DNA of 64,000 bases from Cryptomeria japonica (Eukaryota > Streptophyta > Pinopsida > Cupressales > Cupressaceae), in assembly GCF_030272615.1 (NCBI RefSeq), contig NC_081413.1, positions 606,112,709 through 606,176,708 on the forward strand, written 5' to 3'. Of the stretch, positions 10,233 to 20,724 are shown piece by piece (within the stretch, counting starts at the first letter, position 1; each line of letters starts with the position of its first letter). The position numbers were made by a program, and so were the translations under genes. The notes beneath the pieces were generated by a model. That model was not told where the DNA came from and ran no database searches. It worked only from the letters and a program-made list of their open reading frames with translations.

Positions 10233-11205
10233 TCCTTACACTCTTAATTCTAATTTATGTTTCAGATCTAAGTGTTTATGCAATTTAAAATTCAAGTTTT
10301 CATTTACAAGTTTGATTTCCTTATAAATTTTTAAAATTTAGAGGTTAATTTTACTAAAACCCTAATTTTTAAATTCAAAATTGAGCTTGTGAATTGTTTA
10401 ATTTGGATTAATTATTTCAGATCTGAGTGCTTTTCAATTTCAAAATTCAAATTTCCACTGAAAAGTTTAATTCCAAATTCAAATTTTAAAATTAAGTGGT
10501 TAATTTCAAAAACCCTAATTTAACAAAAAAAAAATTGAGCTTGTGGGTTGTTTAAATTTTGAATTTCACACTTCAAATTTGATTGTTAATTTCAATTCAA
10601 ATTCAATTGCAATCTTGGATCAAATTTCAAATTTTAATTTTAAAATTAAGTGTTTAATTAAAAAGACCCTAATTTTAAAATTTAAATTAACCTTGTGGAT
10701 TGCCCAATTTTGGATTAATCATTTCAATTTCAACCATAGATCTAATTTTAAATTTTAAAATTAAGAGGTTCTTTTTACAAGGTCCTAATTTTAAATTTAA
10801 ATTTCTTGTGGATAATTTTAAATTTTAAAGTTAAGAGGTTATTTTCACAAAGCCCTAATTTTAAAATTAAATTTCTATTGGGTAAATTCAAATCTCCTAG
10901 TGGTAATCTTAAATTTAAATTAAGAAGTTATTTTCAAAGCCCTAATGTTAAGTTTAAATTTCCTAAGAGGTTGCATAATTTTTCACAATTATTCTCTAAT
11001 TTTTCAAAAATCACAAATCAATTTGCTTATTTAATTGAATAATCACTTGTCTAAAATTTTGCATTATTTAATTATTTTACAAGTTCCAAATTTCAAATTT
11101 CATTTCACAGTTTTCAAAATTTAATTAAATCAAATTTGTGGATTTCATCAATTTACATAAATTAAGAGGTTTTGTTTTGAATGGATTTAAATTTAAATAT
11201 TCAAC
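10233..11205 (+). repeat. B leader with degenerate CCCTAATTTTAAA repeats
   Basis: An AT-rich leader of about 1 kb. The word (A)CCCTAATTTTAAA followed by a purine-light stretch and TTAAGAGGTTA recurs roughly every 80-160 bp (near 10358, 10509, 10666, 10783, 10851 and 10938). Some units carry AAACCCTAA, the plant telobox motif. The leader after LTR-B2 (15130-15761) has the same motif near 15240, 15380 and 15706. No ORF is supported here. Confidence 0.55.
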
Positions 11206-12639
11206 ATGGCAATTAATGGATTTGATTTATTTGCTATTTCATATATGATTACATTGTTTTTTACGTACATTTATTATAATCATGTGTCGGATAATGGCTT
11301 CTTTCACTTCATGTTACTTCTTTCATATTGCATTCTTAGGATTTCCAAGTTGCTTCATTTTCATAACATAGATCTCAAAGCTTTCATTTATCATGTACGT
11401 TGTGTTATGGTGATGATTTTGGACAAATGTATTTCATACGTAGGTCACCTAAAAGCTTTTGTAGATCCCAATCCTAGAGATAATAATGGAAAACCTAACA
11501 CTTGGACCTCTCCTAGGGTATCTAATGAGAATAAAAAACAAGCTAATTCTCCTATCAATGATCTCTCTAATGGAGAGCAAGCATTACAGAGCAACATGGC
11601 CCCATCTTCTTCTCATACACATACCCTTGCACAAAGGGGGCCAAAATCAATATATTGGTTTTTCCATCTTTCTAGATCCTCCTTATTCTCCTAGAGCCCA
11701 TCTTAAATATCAAAAAAATTGTAGAGAAGATGATGTTATGCATTTATTCATGATCTCTCCCCCCATATAAAATTATCTCAAGATGAGGCCTTACAAGATA
11801 AGGATATTCCTTCTCAATCAACCAAAGAGGATATGCATGATGAAAGAAAGGAAGAATCTCATTCACAAGATATTCCTTCTTCATCTACTAATCCTTTCGT
11901 TCCTTCTAAAAATCCTTTCACTACAAACTTCAAAGAAATTTATTACAATTTTCCTCCGCCTTCTCAATTAAAGGATTCCTATAGGAGTGGCTTTAACATA
12001 ATATCAAAACAAGATTTTAGAGGACAAGGACTTGCAAAATTTGAAAAAGGACTTCGAGTCCCTATAAACCCTCCTACACGAAACACAACAGAAGGCATAG
12101 GAAACAATAATAAATCTCCTATGGATGACCTCCTTAGGATTCAAGACTAAAAAGATCATCTTGCAAGACAACAAGCCACTCATGCAGTTAAAAGTGCTTC
12201 TTCTTCAAAATCTCCTTTTTGTTCATTTCATCAAACTCATGACCACCATGCTAATGATTGTCTTGATTTTCAAAATTCAATAAAAAAACCTATTGATAGT
12301 GGAAAAGTTAGAATCATTGATGAAAATCCTTCTTCTAATAATAATAATATTTATCCTCAATCTCAAAAGAATAAGCTTGCACATATTGATGATCAAGAAA
12401 AATTGGCTACTAGAATCTTTTGTAAATTGAAGTATGACAAGAATGTTATTTTTCCTTTTGTGAAATTTAGTACTAAGTATAAATAAGGAAGTGGCTATTG
12501 TCTTTTTCATCATGGTGGTTCTCATTCTCTTGGAAAGTGTAAATCATTTAAGGAATTTGTTCAAGATTAATATGATTGTGCTTGTATATGTCTTTCAACA
12601 GATCTTTCTCTCTTTCTAGGTGAAAAGGTAGTGCCTTAG
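11206..12639 (+). pseudogene. B gag-like ORF (copy 1) with two CX2HX4HX4C knuckles
   Basis: The ATG at 11206 starts MAINGFDLFAISYMITL. All parts down to 12639 are in one frame, broken by stops (11692, a cluster just after it, 12148, 12484, 12568). The N-terminal ~95 residues are strongly hydrophobic with membrane-like segments. A Ser/Pro/Asn-rich linker follows (FKEIYYNFPPPSQ, GFNIISKQDFRGQG), then two knuckles: CSFHQTHDHHANDC and CLFHHGGSHSLGKC, both CX2HX4HX4C. CHHC knuckles occur in gag of some gypsy lineages; the hydrophobic start is unusual. Copy 2 (15762-17216) aligns over the whole length, so this is the real coding unit of B. It is decayed. Confidence 0.65.
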
Positions 12640-13854
12640 CACTCCTTTCAACCTCATGTTTCTCCTCACCCTATGACACAAGTAGTTAACTTAATTGGAG
12701 GCTATTTGTCATTAGAGTTGGTGATTTTTCAATTTCAAACACCTTGGGGTAGCAACATGATTCCCCTCCATCCTATCTCTTATCTTTCAAGTTTCACCAT
12801 GTCCATTATGGATTGCATTCTTCCTAACTTGATGTCCTTTCTTGTATAGAATTATCCTTCATGTGAGTACATGTGTGTCCCTTTTTAGGACCAATTAATT
12901 TCTTTAAATGGCACATCTCTTATGATAAATCTCTCCTAAGGGAATGCATGATTATTCCCCCTAATCTATCCTTGCCTTCTTGCTTGGGCGGAAAGGATGG
13001 CTTTTCCTTCTATCTATTTCTATCTAAAATATCACTATTCCCTATAGGGGCCTACATTTTTCAAATGTTGATATCCTTTCTTGCATGGAACGACGTGTCT
13101 TTTATGACTAATTCCTCTTTAGGAGAATCTATGATCTCTCTTTCTTTCTCTCTCTCTTTGAAGATTACCTCTTCTTTAGAGTTGCATTTTACATATACTA
13201 ATGTCATTTCTCGCATCGAATATTCATTCGTGTGTGTATGTTGTACATTTTCTTATGTTCAATATCTCTTTGGATGTTGTGTAATTATTCTCATTATCCT
13301 TACACTTGGGGGGCAATGATCTCTATCTCTCTTACTCTCTCCAAGGAACTACTTTTCCTTTGTTGAGTGGTGTTTGTTTCATGATTTGATGTCATTCCTT
13401 GTGTGAAGTTGTTGTTTTCTCAAGGATTCTCTCTTATGCAAGTGGTTTAAGTATTTGGCTACAACCTCTTTTACACTTAGCAATGTATATCTATCATAAA
13501 CTTACCCCCTCACATTGATTTATAAGTGTGTCATCCTTCATCAAGAATCTCTTTTACCTAGAAATAGGAGGAAGGTATGCATTCTTGTTCTTTTCCCTTC
13601 TTTTGGTAGAAGATGTTATATTTGTTCAAGAAAATCCTCTTGGAGGAGATGTCTTTTGAGCAAATATCTCTTCTCCTCCAAGGATCTCCTTTACACTTGG
13701 TGCAAGATATTTCTTTTTCAACTATCTTATCCTTTCTTATAAGAGTATTGCCTCTTTGGCTTGGATTTATGACATTGTTGCTTAAAGGATATCTCATTGG
13801 TGTTGAAGGTTGGTATCCTTGTTTCTATCTTCCTTAAGACATCAACATACAACT
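12640..13854 (+). repeat. B internal 3' region, pyrimidine-rich, non-coding
   Basis: C/T-rich sequence with CACTTGGGGGGCAATG near 13305 and repeated CTCTTTT/CTCCTCT words, matching 17217-17796 and 25244-25920 of the second B copy. Short frames here are not shared between the copies, so none is called. It leads into LTR-B2 at 13855. Confidence 0.6.
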
Positions 13855-15111
13855 TGTAGCGTCATAAAATTGCGACCCTTGTAATTTTGATTGTGTTTTA
13901 GGCCCTCACCCTAGCGACTACATCTCCCTACTCAATTGGGACCCCTCTCTGTATTATTCTTCAAAATCTCCTCCTGTTTCAGCCCTTGTGCCACCTTATG
14001 ACCCTATCCAAGCCCCAAAATAGGGAAGGAAAGGGGTGTGGTGCCCCTGTCCCTTTAGGATAGGGGTGTGGAACCCTTGACTCCCTTGGACAGGGGTGTG
14101 GCGCCCTTGTCCTCCCTCTTTGTGTGGCCCCAAAATGGGTTCATCCGAACCTTGGACCTAATTTTCTATTTGGGATTTGATTTCCCCTATGTCGGCATTT
14201 GGTGAGAGGAAAATTAAACCCTCCAAGGCAAGTATAAAAGGGGATTTAGTCCTCTCATTTTCACAAGTGAAGATAAGCGAAAATTGGGTAAACAAGCGGA
14301 AGGTCTTTATTATCGTCATCAAGCGTTCCAGTATTCAAGCCTTCAAGAATTCATCAAGTCCTCTTCTCCTTCATGTGTCTTCTTCACTCATCCATTGGAG
14401 AAACATTACAACATTCATTTGCAAGCATGTGTGTGTGTTAGGGTTTTGTCATGTTACATGCCATTTCATGCAACACTTGTGATTACATTCAAGAAGCAAA
14501 GCAACCATCATCAACAAATTGCAAATCTACAAGGTATACATTTCCATTATTTACATTCAAGCATTTGCAATTACTTTCTTTCAAGGTTGATTCCTCAACT
14601 GGGGTTTGACTAAGGCAAACCCTATCCACAACCCTTCTTCCCTTCTTTTTCATGTGTAGGTTGCAGGTGCGCGGCTATAATTGCAGATTTAGGCTTCATT
14701 TGCAGAGATGAAAAAACCATTTTTGACTTCCAAATTTTTCGAAGGACCATGCATAACTTACACACGATCCTGACAAATTTTCTCCAAATTTGCAGGGCAG
14801 ATTTGTATCAGTCTAAACATCTTAGATCCGAAGTTACAATGCAATCCCAAATTGGTAGCTCCTTGTTTCATCTATTGTGTATTCCTTTTCTACATAATCA
14901 ACATATCTATTTACAAAATAGGGAAAATTACATTCCAACACTTGCAATCCACTTAGCATTCACATCCTTATTTCCCTTGGATTTGGATCCAGTGGATTCA
15001 ATCCCTCTTTTGAATATAAAGTGCATTTTTGCATCAAATGAAAAGCATCCTAGTGGTTTCTTTTCTCTCTCCTAGGTGGGGAACCACCAGGGTCCAATTT
15101 TTTACTTTACA
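13855..15111 (+). repeat. LTR-B2, shared between two B internal regions
   Basis: 1,257 bp, starting TGTAGCGTCATAAAATTGCG and ending TTACA. It carries three GGGTGTGG(C/A)(G/A)CCC units near 14034-14105 and a TATA box at 14233. It serves as the 3' LTR of the copy at 2358 and the 5' LTR of the next internal region, which points to unequal recombination between B elements. Confidence 0.8.
14233..14240 (+). promoter_or_regulatory. TATA box of LTR-B2
   Basis: TATAAAAG followed by GGGATTTAGTCCTCTC, at the same place as TATATAA in LTR-B1. Confidence 0.55.
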
Positions 15112-15129
15112 TTTTGGAGAACCCGACGC
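15112..15129 (+). promoter_or_regulatory. candidate primer binding site after LTR-B2
   Basis: TTTTGGAGAACCCGACGC, one change from the site at 10217, immediately after the LTR end. Confidence 0.6.
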
Positions 15130-15761
15130 TTTACATCTTAATTCTGATTTCTTATTGTTAGATCTAAATAATTGCAATTTGAATTTCAAAATTCCATTTC
15201 CAAGTGTTATCTTTTTGCGAATTTTAGAGGTTAATTGCATAAAACCCCTAATTTATCATTTTGATGAAATTAAGCTTGTGAAGTATAGCATTTAGTTGCT
15301 TGTTTCAGATCTGATTTCTGTTTCAAAATTGCAATTCAAATCTCTTTTCATTTTGAAAATTAAGTGGTTAAATAGCACAACCTTAATTTTTAATAATCTC
15401 CTATTTTGACCTTTGACTGCTAATTTGACCTATCTAGACATCTCCAAATCAACCGTTTTTTTGGATTCTCCAATAAAATCATAATTTCTATCATCCCTGA
15501 AAATTTTGAAAAATGTTGGTCGAACCATGCATAACTTAGGCACGATCCCTAGCTTTTTTCCTGAAATTTCTATAGTCAGAATCAACTGTATTTTTTGCTT
15601 GAATCCAAGAAATTGGCATACTTTATCAATTTTAACACCTCTTAAGCTCGAAAAAAAATTCAAATTTCAACACTCTCAACTTTTAAAATAGTTTTCATAA
15701 AAGGGTCCTAATTTTATATCTTCTTTTTCAACAAATTAAGATTTTGATTAAGAGACTTTCA
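15130..15761 (+). repeat. leader of the second B internal region
   Basis: Same AT-rich leader type as 10233-11205, with CCCTAATTT words. It also contains CGAACCATGCATAACTTAGG near 15520, a near copy of GGACCATGCATAACTTACAC in LTR-B2 near 14742. No gene. Confidence 0.5.
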
Positions 15762-17216
15762 ATGGGAATCAATGGATTGGACTTATTTGCTATTTCACAT
15801 ATGATTACATTATTTTTAACATATATTTATTACAATCATGTGTTGGATAATGGATTCTTTCATTTCATGTTGCTTCTTTTCATTCATAGCACTTGGTCAT
15901 ATTGTGTTGTTAGGATTTCAAAGTCGTTTCCTTTTCTATTTGATCTGAAAGCTTTCATGTATCATTTATGTTGTATTATGGTGATGTTATTAACAAAATG
16001 CATTTCATATGTTAATCACATTAAGGCTTTTGTAGATCACAATCTTAGAGATCCTAATCCTTGTACCTCTCCTAGGGTATCTTGTGTGAATGAGATGAGA
16101 GATAATGCTTCAACCAATGATCTTTTTAAAAGAAAGCAAGCATTGGAAAGCAACGTGGGCCCATCGTCTTCTCATACACATACCCTTGAAAAAGGGGGGG
16201 TGGGGGGAATCAAAATATTAACATTCTTGCATCTTTAGACCTTCCTCATTCTCCTAGGACCTATATTCAACATCAAAATATATGTAGAGAGGATGATGTT
16301 ATGCATTTTATTCATGATCTTTCTCCTCAAATACAAATAAGTAAAAATGAGAATTTAGATGATGAAGATGTTCATTCTCAATCTCCCAAAAAGGATAAGC
16401 ATGATGAGAGAAGGGAGAATGTCTCTTCAAGTGATATTCCTTCTTCATATACAAATCCTTTCATTCCCCCTTACACATCAGATTTCAAAGAAATTCATGA
16501 TCATATTCCCCCACCTAGTCATTTGCAACATTCTTATAGTCATGGCTTTCATATAATAACAAAACAAGGTTTTAGAGGACAAGGACTCTAGGGGTTTGAA
16601 CAAGGAATTCATGTCCCTATAAACCCTCCCTCACAACCTACTATAGAAGTCCTAGGAAACGAGACTCCTCTCCCTATGGATGAACTCCTTAGGCTCAAAA
16701 ACTTTCAAAATCATCTCCAAAGACAACAAATCATAAGAGCCCACAAGAATGCTTCTTCTTCAAAACGTCTTTTTTTCTCATTTCATCAAACCCACGCTCA
16801 CAATGTCGATGATTGCCCTGATTTTCAGAAATCTATTCAAGAGGGCATAGACAATGGACCAATTAGAATCGTGGATAATGATCCTTCTTCTTCCAACAAT
16901 TTTTCTCCTCCATGTCAAGAAGATGAATTAAAACATTTTTATCATACCGAAAGAGTAGCTACAAGAATCTATTGGAGATTGAAATATGATAGGAACATTT
17001 CCTTTCCTCCTACAAAGAAGAACAACAATCTTGAGCAAGTGAAAGGTGACAAATATTGAATTTTTCATGATTCATATTCACATTCTCTTGGACAATATCA
17101 TGTATTTAAGAAATTTGTTCAAAAGCAATATGATCTTGCACAAATTTGTCTTACAATATATCTAGTTGTATTTCTTGGGCAAAAACATAGTGCCTTAGCA
17201 CTTCTTTTCTCTTCAT
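15762..17216 (+). pseudogene. B gag-like ORF (copy 2), decayed
   Basis: The ATG at 15762 starts MGINGLDLFAISHMITL, homologous to copy 1. The frame holds to 16238, then shifts by one to another frame for the Ser/Pro linker (FKEIHDHIPPPSH, GFHIITKQGFRGQG, a stop, VPINPPSQ) and the knuckle block up to 17059, and continues degenerate beyond. Knuckle 1 reads FSFHQTHAHNVDDC, the first Cys replaced by Phe; knuckle 2 (IFHDSYSHSLGQ) has lost both Cys. It keeps the hydrophobic N-terminus, so that part belongs to the family. Non-functional. Confidence 0.6.
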
Positions 17217-17796
17217 GTTGCTCTTCACCCTATGACATAAGTAGCCAACTTAATTGGGGGCTCTTTATCATTTGCGGTGAATTTATTTCAATTTTAAATA
17301 CCTTGGGGTATTTTTCCTCTTTGCTTGGAGAGGGGCATCTTTAATGAATAATCCACTTCTTCTCTTGCCTTCATTCTCTTGGAAAACTTACCTCTTCTAT
17401 GGTTTTGGTTATTCACAAGTATGATATGGGCCCTAGCATGGAATGATCTCTCTTAAAGTACATGTCCCTTCCTTGAGAGGATCTGTTCCATTAGGAAGGC
17501 ATATCGCTTGAAAATAATCACCATTAGAAGATGTGTAATGCTTATCCTTGTTCTTCTCACTTGGGGGGCAAGGATTTCGCTCCTTTCTATTTCTTTCTAT
17601 TTCATTTGTCATTGGTTCCTTTAGGGGCTGCATTTTTTATATGTGATTATCATTTCTTACAATAGTATGTTCTTATGACTAATGCCTCTTGGGGAATATG
17701 TGATTCTCTTTTTATCTTATCTTAGAAGATTACCAATTCTTGAGACGTGTATTTTACATATACTAATGTCTTTTCTTGAATGTGTTCATGTAATTA
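17217..17796 (+). repeat. second B internal 3' region, left of A2
   Basis: T/C-rich, with CACTTGGGGGGCAAGGATTTC, corresponding to the region around 13300. It is cut by A2 at 17801 and continues at 25244. No coding sequence supported. Confidence 0.5.
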
Positions 17797-17801
17797 CATT
17801 G
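17797..17801. repeat. left target site duplication of A2
   Basis: CATTG, identical to 25239-25243. Confidence 0.92.
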
Positions 17802-18953
17802 TGTTGGCACTTTTGATGATTGATGTTGTGATTGTCATTGATGGACACACACTTGATTTGGGATCACTTTTTGTATGTATGAGTTAAAGCTCAACTGGTA
17901 TTTGTTCCAACCAGTATGATGTATTATAGTCTTTAGACTATAGGTGTTTTGCAGAAAGTGTTTACTGATCTGAAGCGGTATGAAGACCCCAAGTGGTTCG
18001 AGGATCTAAAGTGGTACGAAGGAACGCAGCGGCACAACTCATATTTCTCAGTCTTCATTTTGTCAAACCGGCAACCAGTATTTTTCTTAAACCAGTATTT
18101 TGTTTGAACCGGTAATACTCTGTGATGAGTTACCAACTGGCATTTTTTGATGAGTTACCATCCACCGATTGTTTTGCGGTGCCAACACTTTGACGGTGCT
18201 TTTTGTGTCATGTTTCAGAATATGTCTAGATGCATTGAACCTAGGAAATTGTATTGTAATCCTATTGGACTGACATGAAATCATATTCCTTTATAAGGAC
18301 ATCATGTCTGGGGTTTTAGGTTGTTGCTAGGGTTTAAGGTGGTTGATGAGTTTTTGTAAGTGTGAATGTGTTGAAGACTGAAGTAATGTTGGAATGCATT
18401 AGGAACGAGCTATCAAGGATCTAACCAAGCAATCTGTGCTATTTGCTAGATCACTCACTTGTTGATTACTCACATCTTCAACAAGTCTGAAGCCCTTAAC
18501 CGGGAAGGCCCAAAAAGCCTTTTGTAAATCCTCTAACAAGGTGGTTCACATCTGTGAATCTAAAATCCTCTAGAAAGGTAGTCTTTAATCGGACTTATCT
18601 CCTAACAGAGATTGAGATTCCTAATAGGATCTATTCTAGTAAAGAACATTGTATGACCTTAACCTATCTGATCTTAACTGGTCTGATTCCTATTTTGCAG
18701 ATAGTTACTTGTGAGTTTCATCTCACCGTGGTTTTTCCCATTTGGGTTTCCATGTCAAAACCTCTTGTGTTATGGTGTTTGTGCTTCTGTGGGTGAATGC
18801 ATTATTTGCCATTTGGTTTGCACGTGTGTTAACCGATTTGTTTGCTAAACTATTTTACCGGTTTACTGCTAGTCTAGTAAAGTGTTTAAGTACAGAGATT
18901 TTTGGCATACTAATTCAGCCCCCCCCCCCCCCCCCCGCTTTTAATATTCATCA
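17802..18953 (+). repeat. 5' LTR of A2
   Basis: 1,152 bp. Contains CGTGGTTTTTCCCATTTGGG, the copia LTR block also found in A1, and ends in a run of 18 C followed by GCTTTTAATATTCATCA. It is about 100 bp longer than the 3' copy, mainly because the 3' copy lacks short segments near 18080 and 18610 (for example TTGAACCGGTAATACTCTG). Confidence 0.92.
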
Positions 18954-18955
18954 AT

Positions 18956-18967
18956 TGGTATTAGAGC
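18956..18967 (+). promoter_or_regulatory. primer binding site of A2
   Basis: TGGTATTAGAGC, one change from the initiator tRNA-Met site used by A1, two bases after the LTR. Confidence 0.88.
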
Positions 18968-19003
18968 CAACCTTTCTATAAGTTTAACCACTTGGAAAGA
19001 GAT

Positions 19004-20281
19004 ATGGGGGAATCCACTGTGAGGGAACTTACTCATCGGCTCACTCAGTCTAAGAAAACCTATGATGATCTTATGGTCAAATATAAGGCCTCTCAGGCAA
19101 AAAGGAGAGAACATGCTGAAAAATTGATGGAGCTATCTGAAAATAGTTCTTCTGATGAAGTGGACATGGAAGCCCTGATTCAAGAAGTAGAAAAGTTGAA
19201 TGAATCCAAATCCAACCTAAGAAAGGAGTTGGAAGGACTGACTATTCGAATGTGCTAAGAGCTTGAGAGCCGGAGGAAAGCTGAAGATCTAGTAAAAGAC
19301 AAAGATCATGAAATCTCCAAGTTGAAGCAAGAAATCACTTCCCTAACCACTCAACTCCATGCGAGCAAAGTGGAGAAGGAAGACATGCAAGGATAACTGA
19401 ACATAGCCATCTCCAAGAATGCAAACTTGATGGAAACAAATGCTGCTATTTCCAAAGAACTCTCTGAGTCAAAGGAAATACTTGCTAAGTTCAACAAGAG
19501 TACTGTTAAGCTAGAGAAAAAGCTTGAATCGGCCAAACCTATCAAGAATATTGATGGACTTGGTTACTCTGGTCATGAGCAAGGTGAGACCTCTGGTGCA
19601 AATGCTGAAGCATCGAAGAAGCAATCGACATTCAAAGGTAAAGGTAAGCAAAAGTTCAAACTTGTTTTCTTTAACTATCTTAAAGAAGGACATACTGCTA
19701 ATGTATGTAGGAGCAAAGCCTACAATAATTTTCCTTACTTTATAAACAATGTACCTAGATCCAATAAGTTCAATGGTAATTGTTATGCATGTAACAAGTT
19801 TGGGCATAGAGCATCTGAATGCAGGTCTGTTGTGAACAACACTGGAAGATATCCTTAGAGGACTCAAGGAGTTGGTTCAGAACCTTTTGTGAACCGGAAT
19901 CACAACCGGTTTAATACCTTTGATCATCAATCAAGTAGCGGTGGCTATCAAGTGACAACCGAATGGAGAGAAAACTATTTGATCTGTCATTGTCATGGTC
20001 ACACTGCTGCAACATGCAGGAGGAAGAATGGTAACATGAATAATGGACCTTGGAAAGCACCTGGAATGGTCTTCTATCATTGCAACAAACCGGGTCACAT
20101 TGCCAGATTCTGCAGAACAAGGAAGAACATATAGGATAACATATCGGTCACTCCGGAAGGAAAGATTGATATTGAAACTGTTCAAGCAGATATGAATAAA
20201 ACCTGGAAAAAGAAACCAGGAGTGTTGCAAGAAGAACCGGTTTTTGCACCTAGTGTGGAACCCACGGAACCAGCAAACTAA
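19004..20281 (+). pseudogene. A2 ORF1, gag-like coiled-coil and zinc-knuckle protein
   Basis: The first ATG, at 19004, gives MGESTVRELTHRLTQSKKTY. One frame runs to the TAA at 20279 with stops at 19256, 19394, 19856 and 20132. Residues ~1-190 are a charged coiled coil. Four knuckle positions follow: only CYACNKFGHRASEC is intact; the first reads FFNYLKEGHTANVC, the third CHCHGHTAATC, the fourth FYHCNKPGHIARFC. The layout equals A1 ORF1, with four knuckles after a long coil. Because all pieces stay in one frame, decay was by substitution. Inactive. Confidence 0.78.
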
Positions 20282-20724
20282 GCATCAGAAAAGCTTAGGG
20301 GGAGCAAACAGCGAAATACTTCAAACCCCCGATTTACACCGGTAAAAGACCTTAACCGATATGAGATACCTGTCAGTCGACAGAAGACCAGAAACGGTAA
20401 AAGGCAAATTAGGGTTTACGCCCTAATATTGGAGCATTTATTATGGTAGGTGGAGACCCTGTTTAAAAGGAATTTTCAAATCATTTCTCACTTATCATTT
20501 TTTGAGCGAAGAAGTTTTTCAAGTGCAAAGAGAAGAAAAGCAATTTACATTGCGATTCAAAGAATTTATCAAAATCCAAAAGAAGAATCTGAGGCAAACA
20601 TCCGTTGGAGGAGTATAGAACACAAAGCGGTATCCCTGCAACCAAAGGAGTGTGTGGAGAAGTTCAAACTATGAAGCCCTAAATTTTGATCAATGAAGGT
20701 ATTTTTCATAATTCTTCATTTATC
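20282..20724 (+). other. A2 spacer between ORF1 and ORF2
   Basis: No supported frame; contains AGGGGGAGC near 20298 and ACCGGT. Corresponds to the A1 spacer 5166-5511. Confidence 0.4.

Larger units (their letters stand above)
2358..15111 (+). mobile_element. family B LTR retroelement, full length, with A1 nested in its 5' LTR
   Basis: The two LTRs begin TGTAGTGTCC (2358) and TGTAGCGTCA (13855) and both end in TTACA directly before TTTTGGTGAACCCGAC or its near copy. Without the A1 insertion the element is about 6.1 kb. The internal region (10217-13854) holds a telobox-like leader, a gag-like ORF with CHHC knuckles and a pyrimidine-rich 3' part. No protease, RT or integrase is visible, so it is non-autonomous. 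The right LTR is followed by another B internal region rather than by flanking DNA, so no target duplication can be read. The priming site and gag knuckle type suggest a gypsy-related lineage. Confidence 0.75.

Noticed and set aside
10111-11042. Phe/Asn/Lys-rich frames in the B leader
   Set aside because: AT-rich repeat composition; the second copy does not conserve them.
11206-11694. Host membrane protein gene
   Set aside because: A homologous copy lies in the second B internal region and both are followed by gag-like knuckles, so it is part of the retroelement.
13515-13837. Frames of ~75 codons in the B 3' region
   Set aside because: Not conserved in frame in the second B copy; pyrimidine-rich composition explains them.
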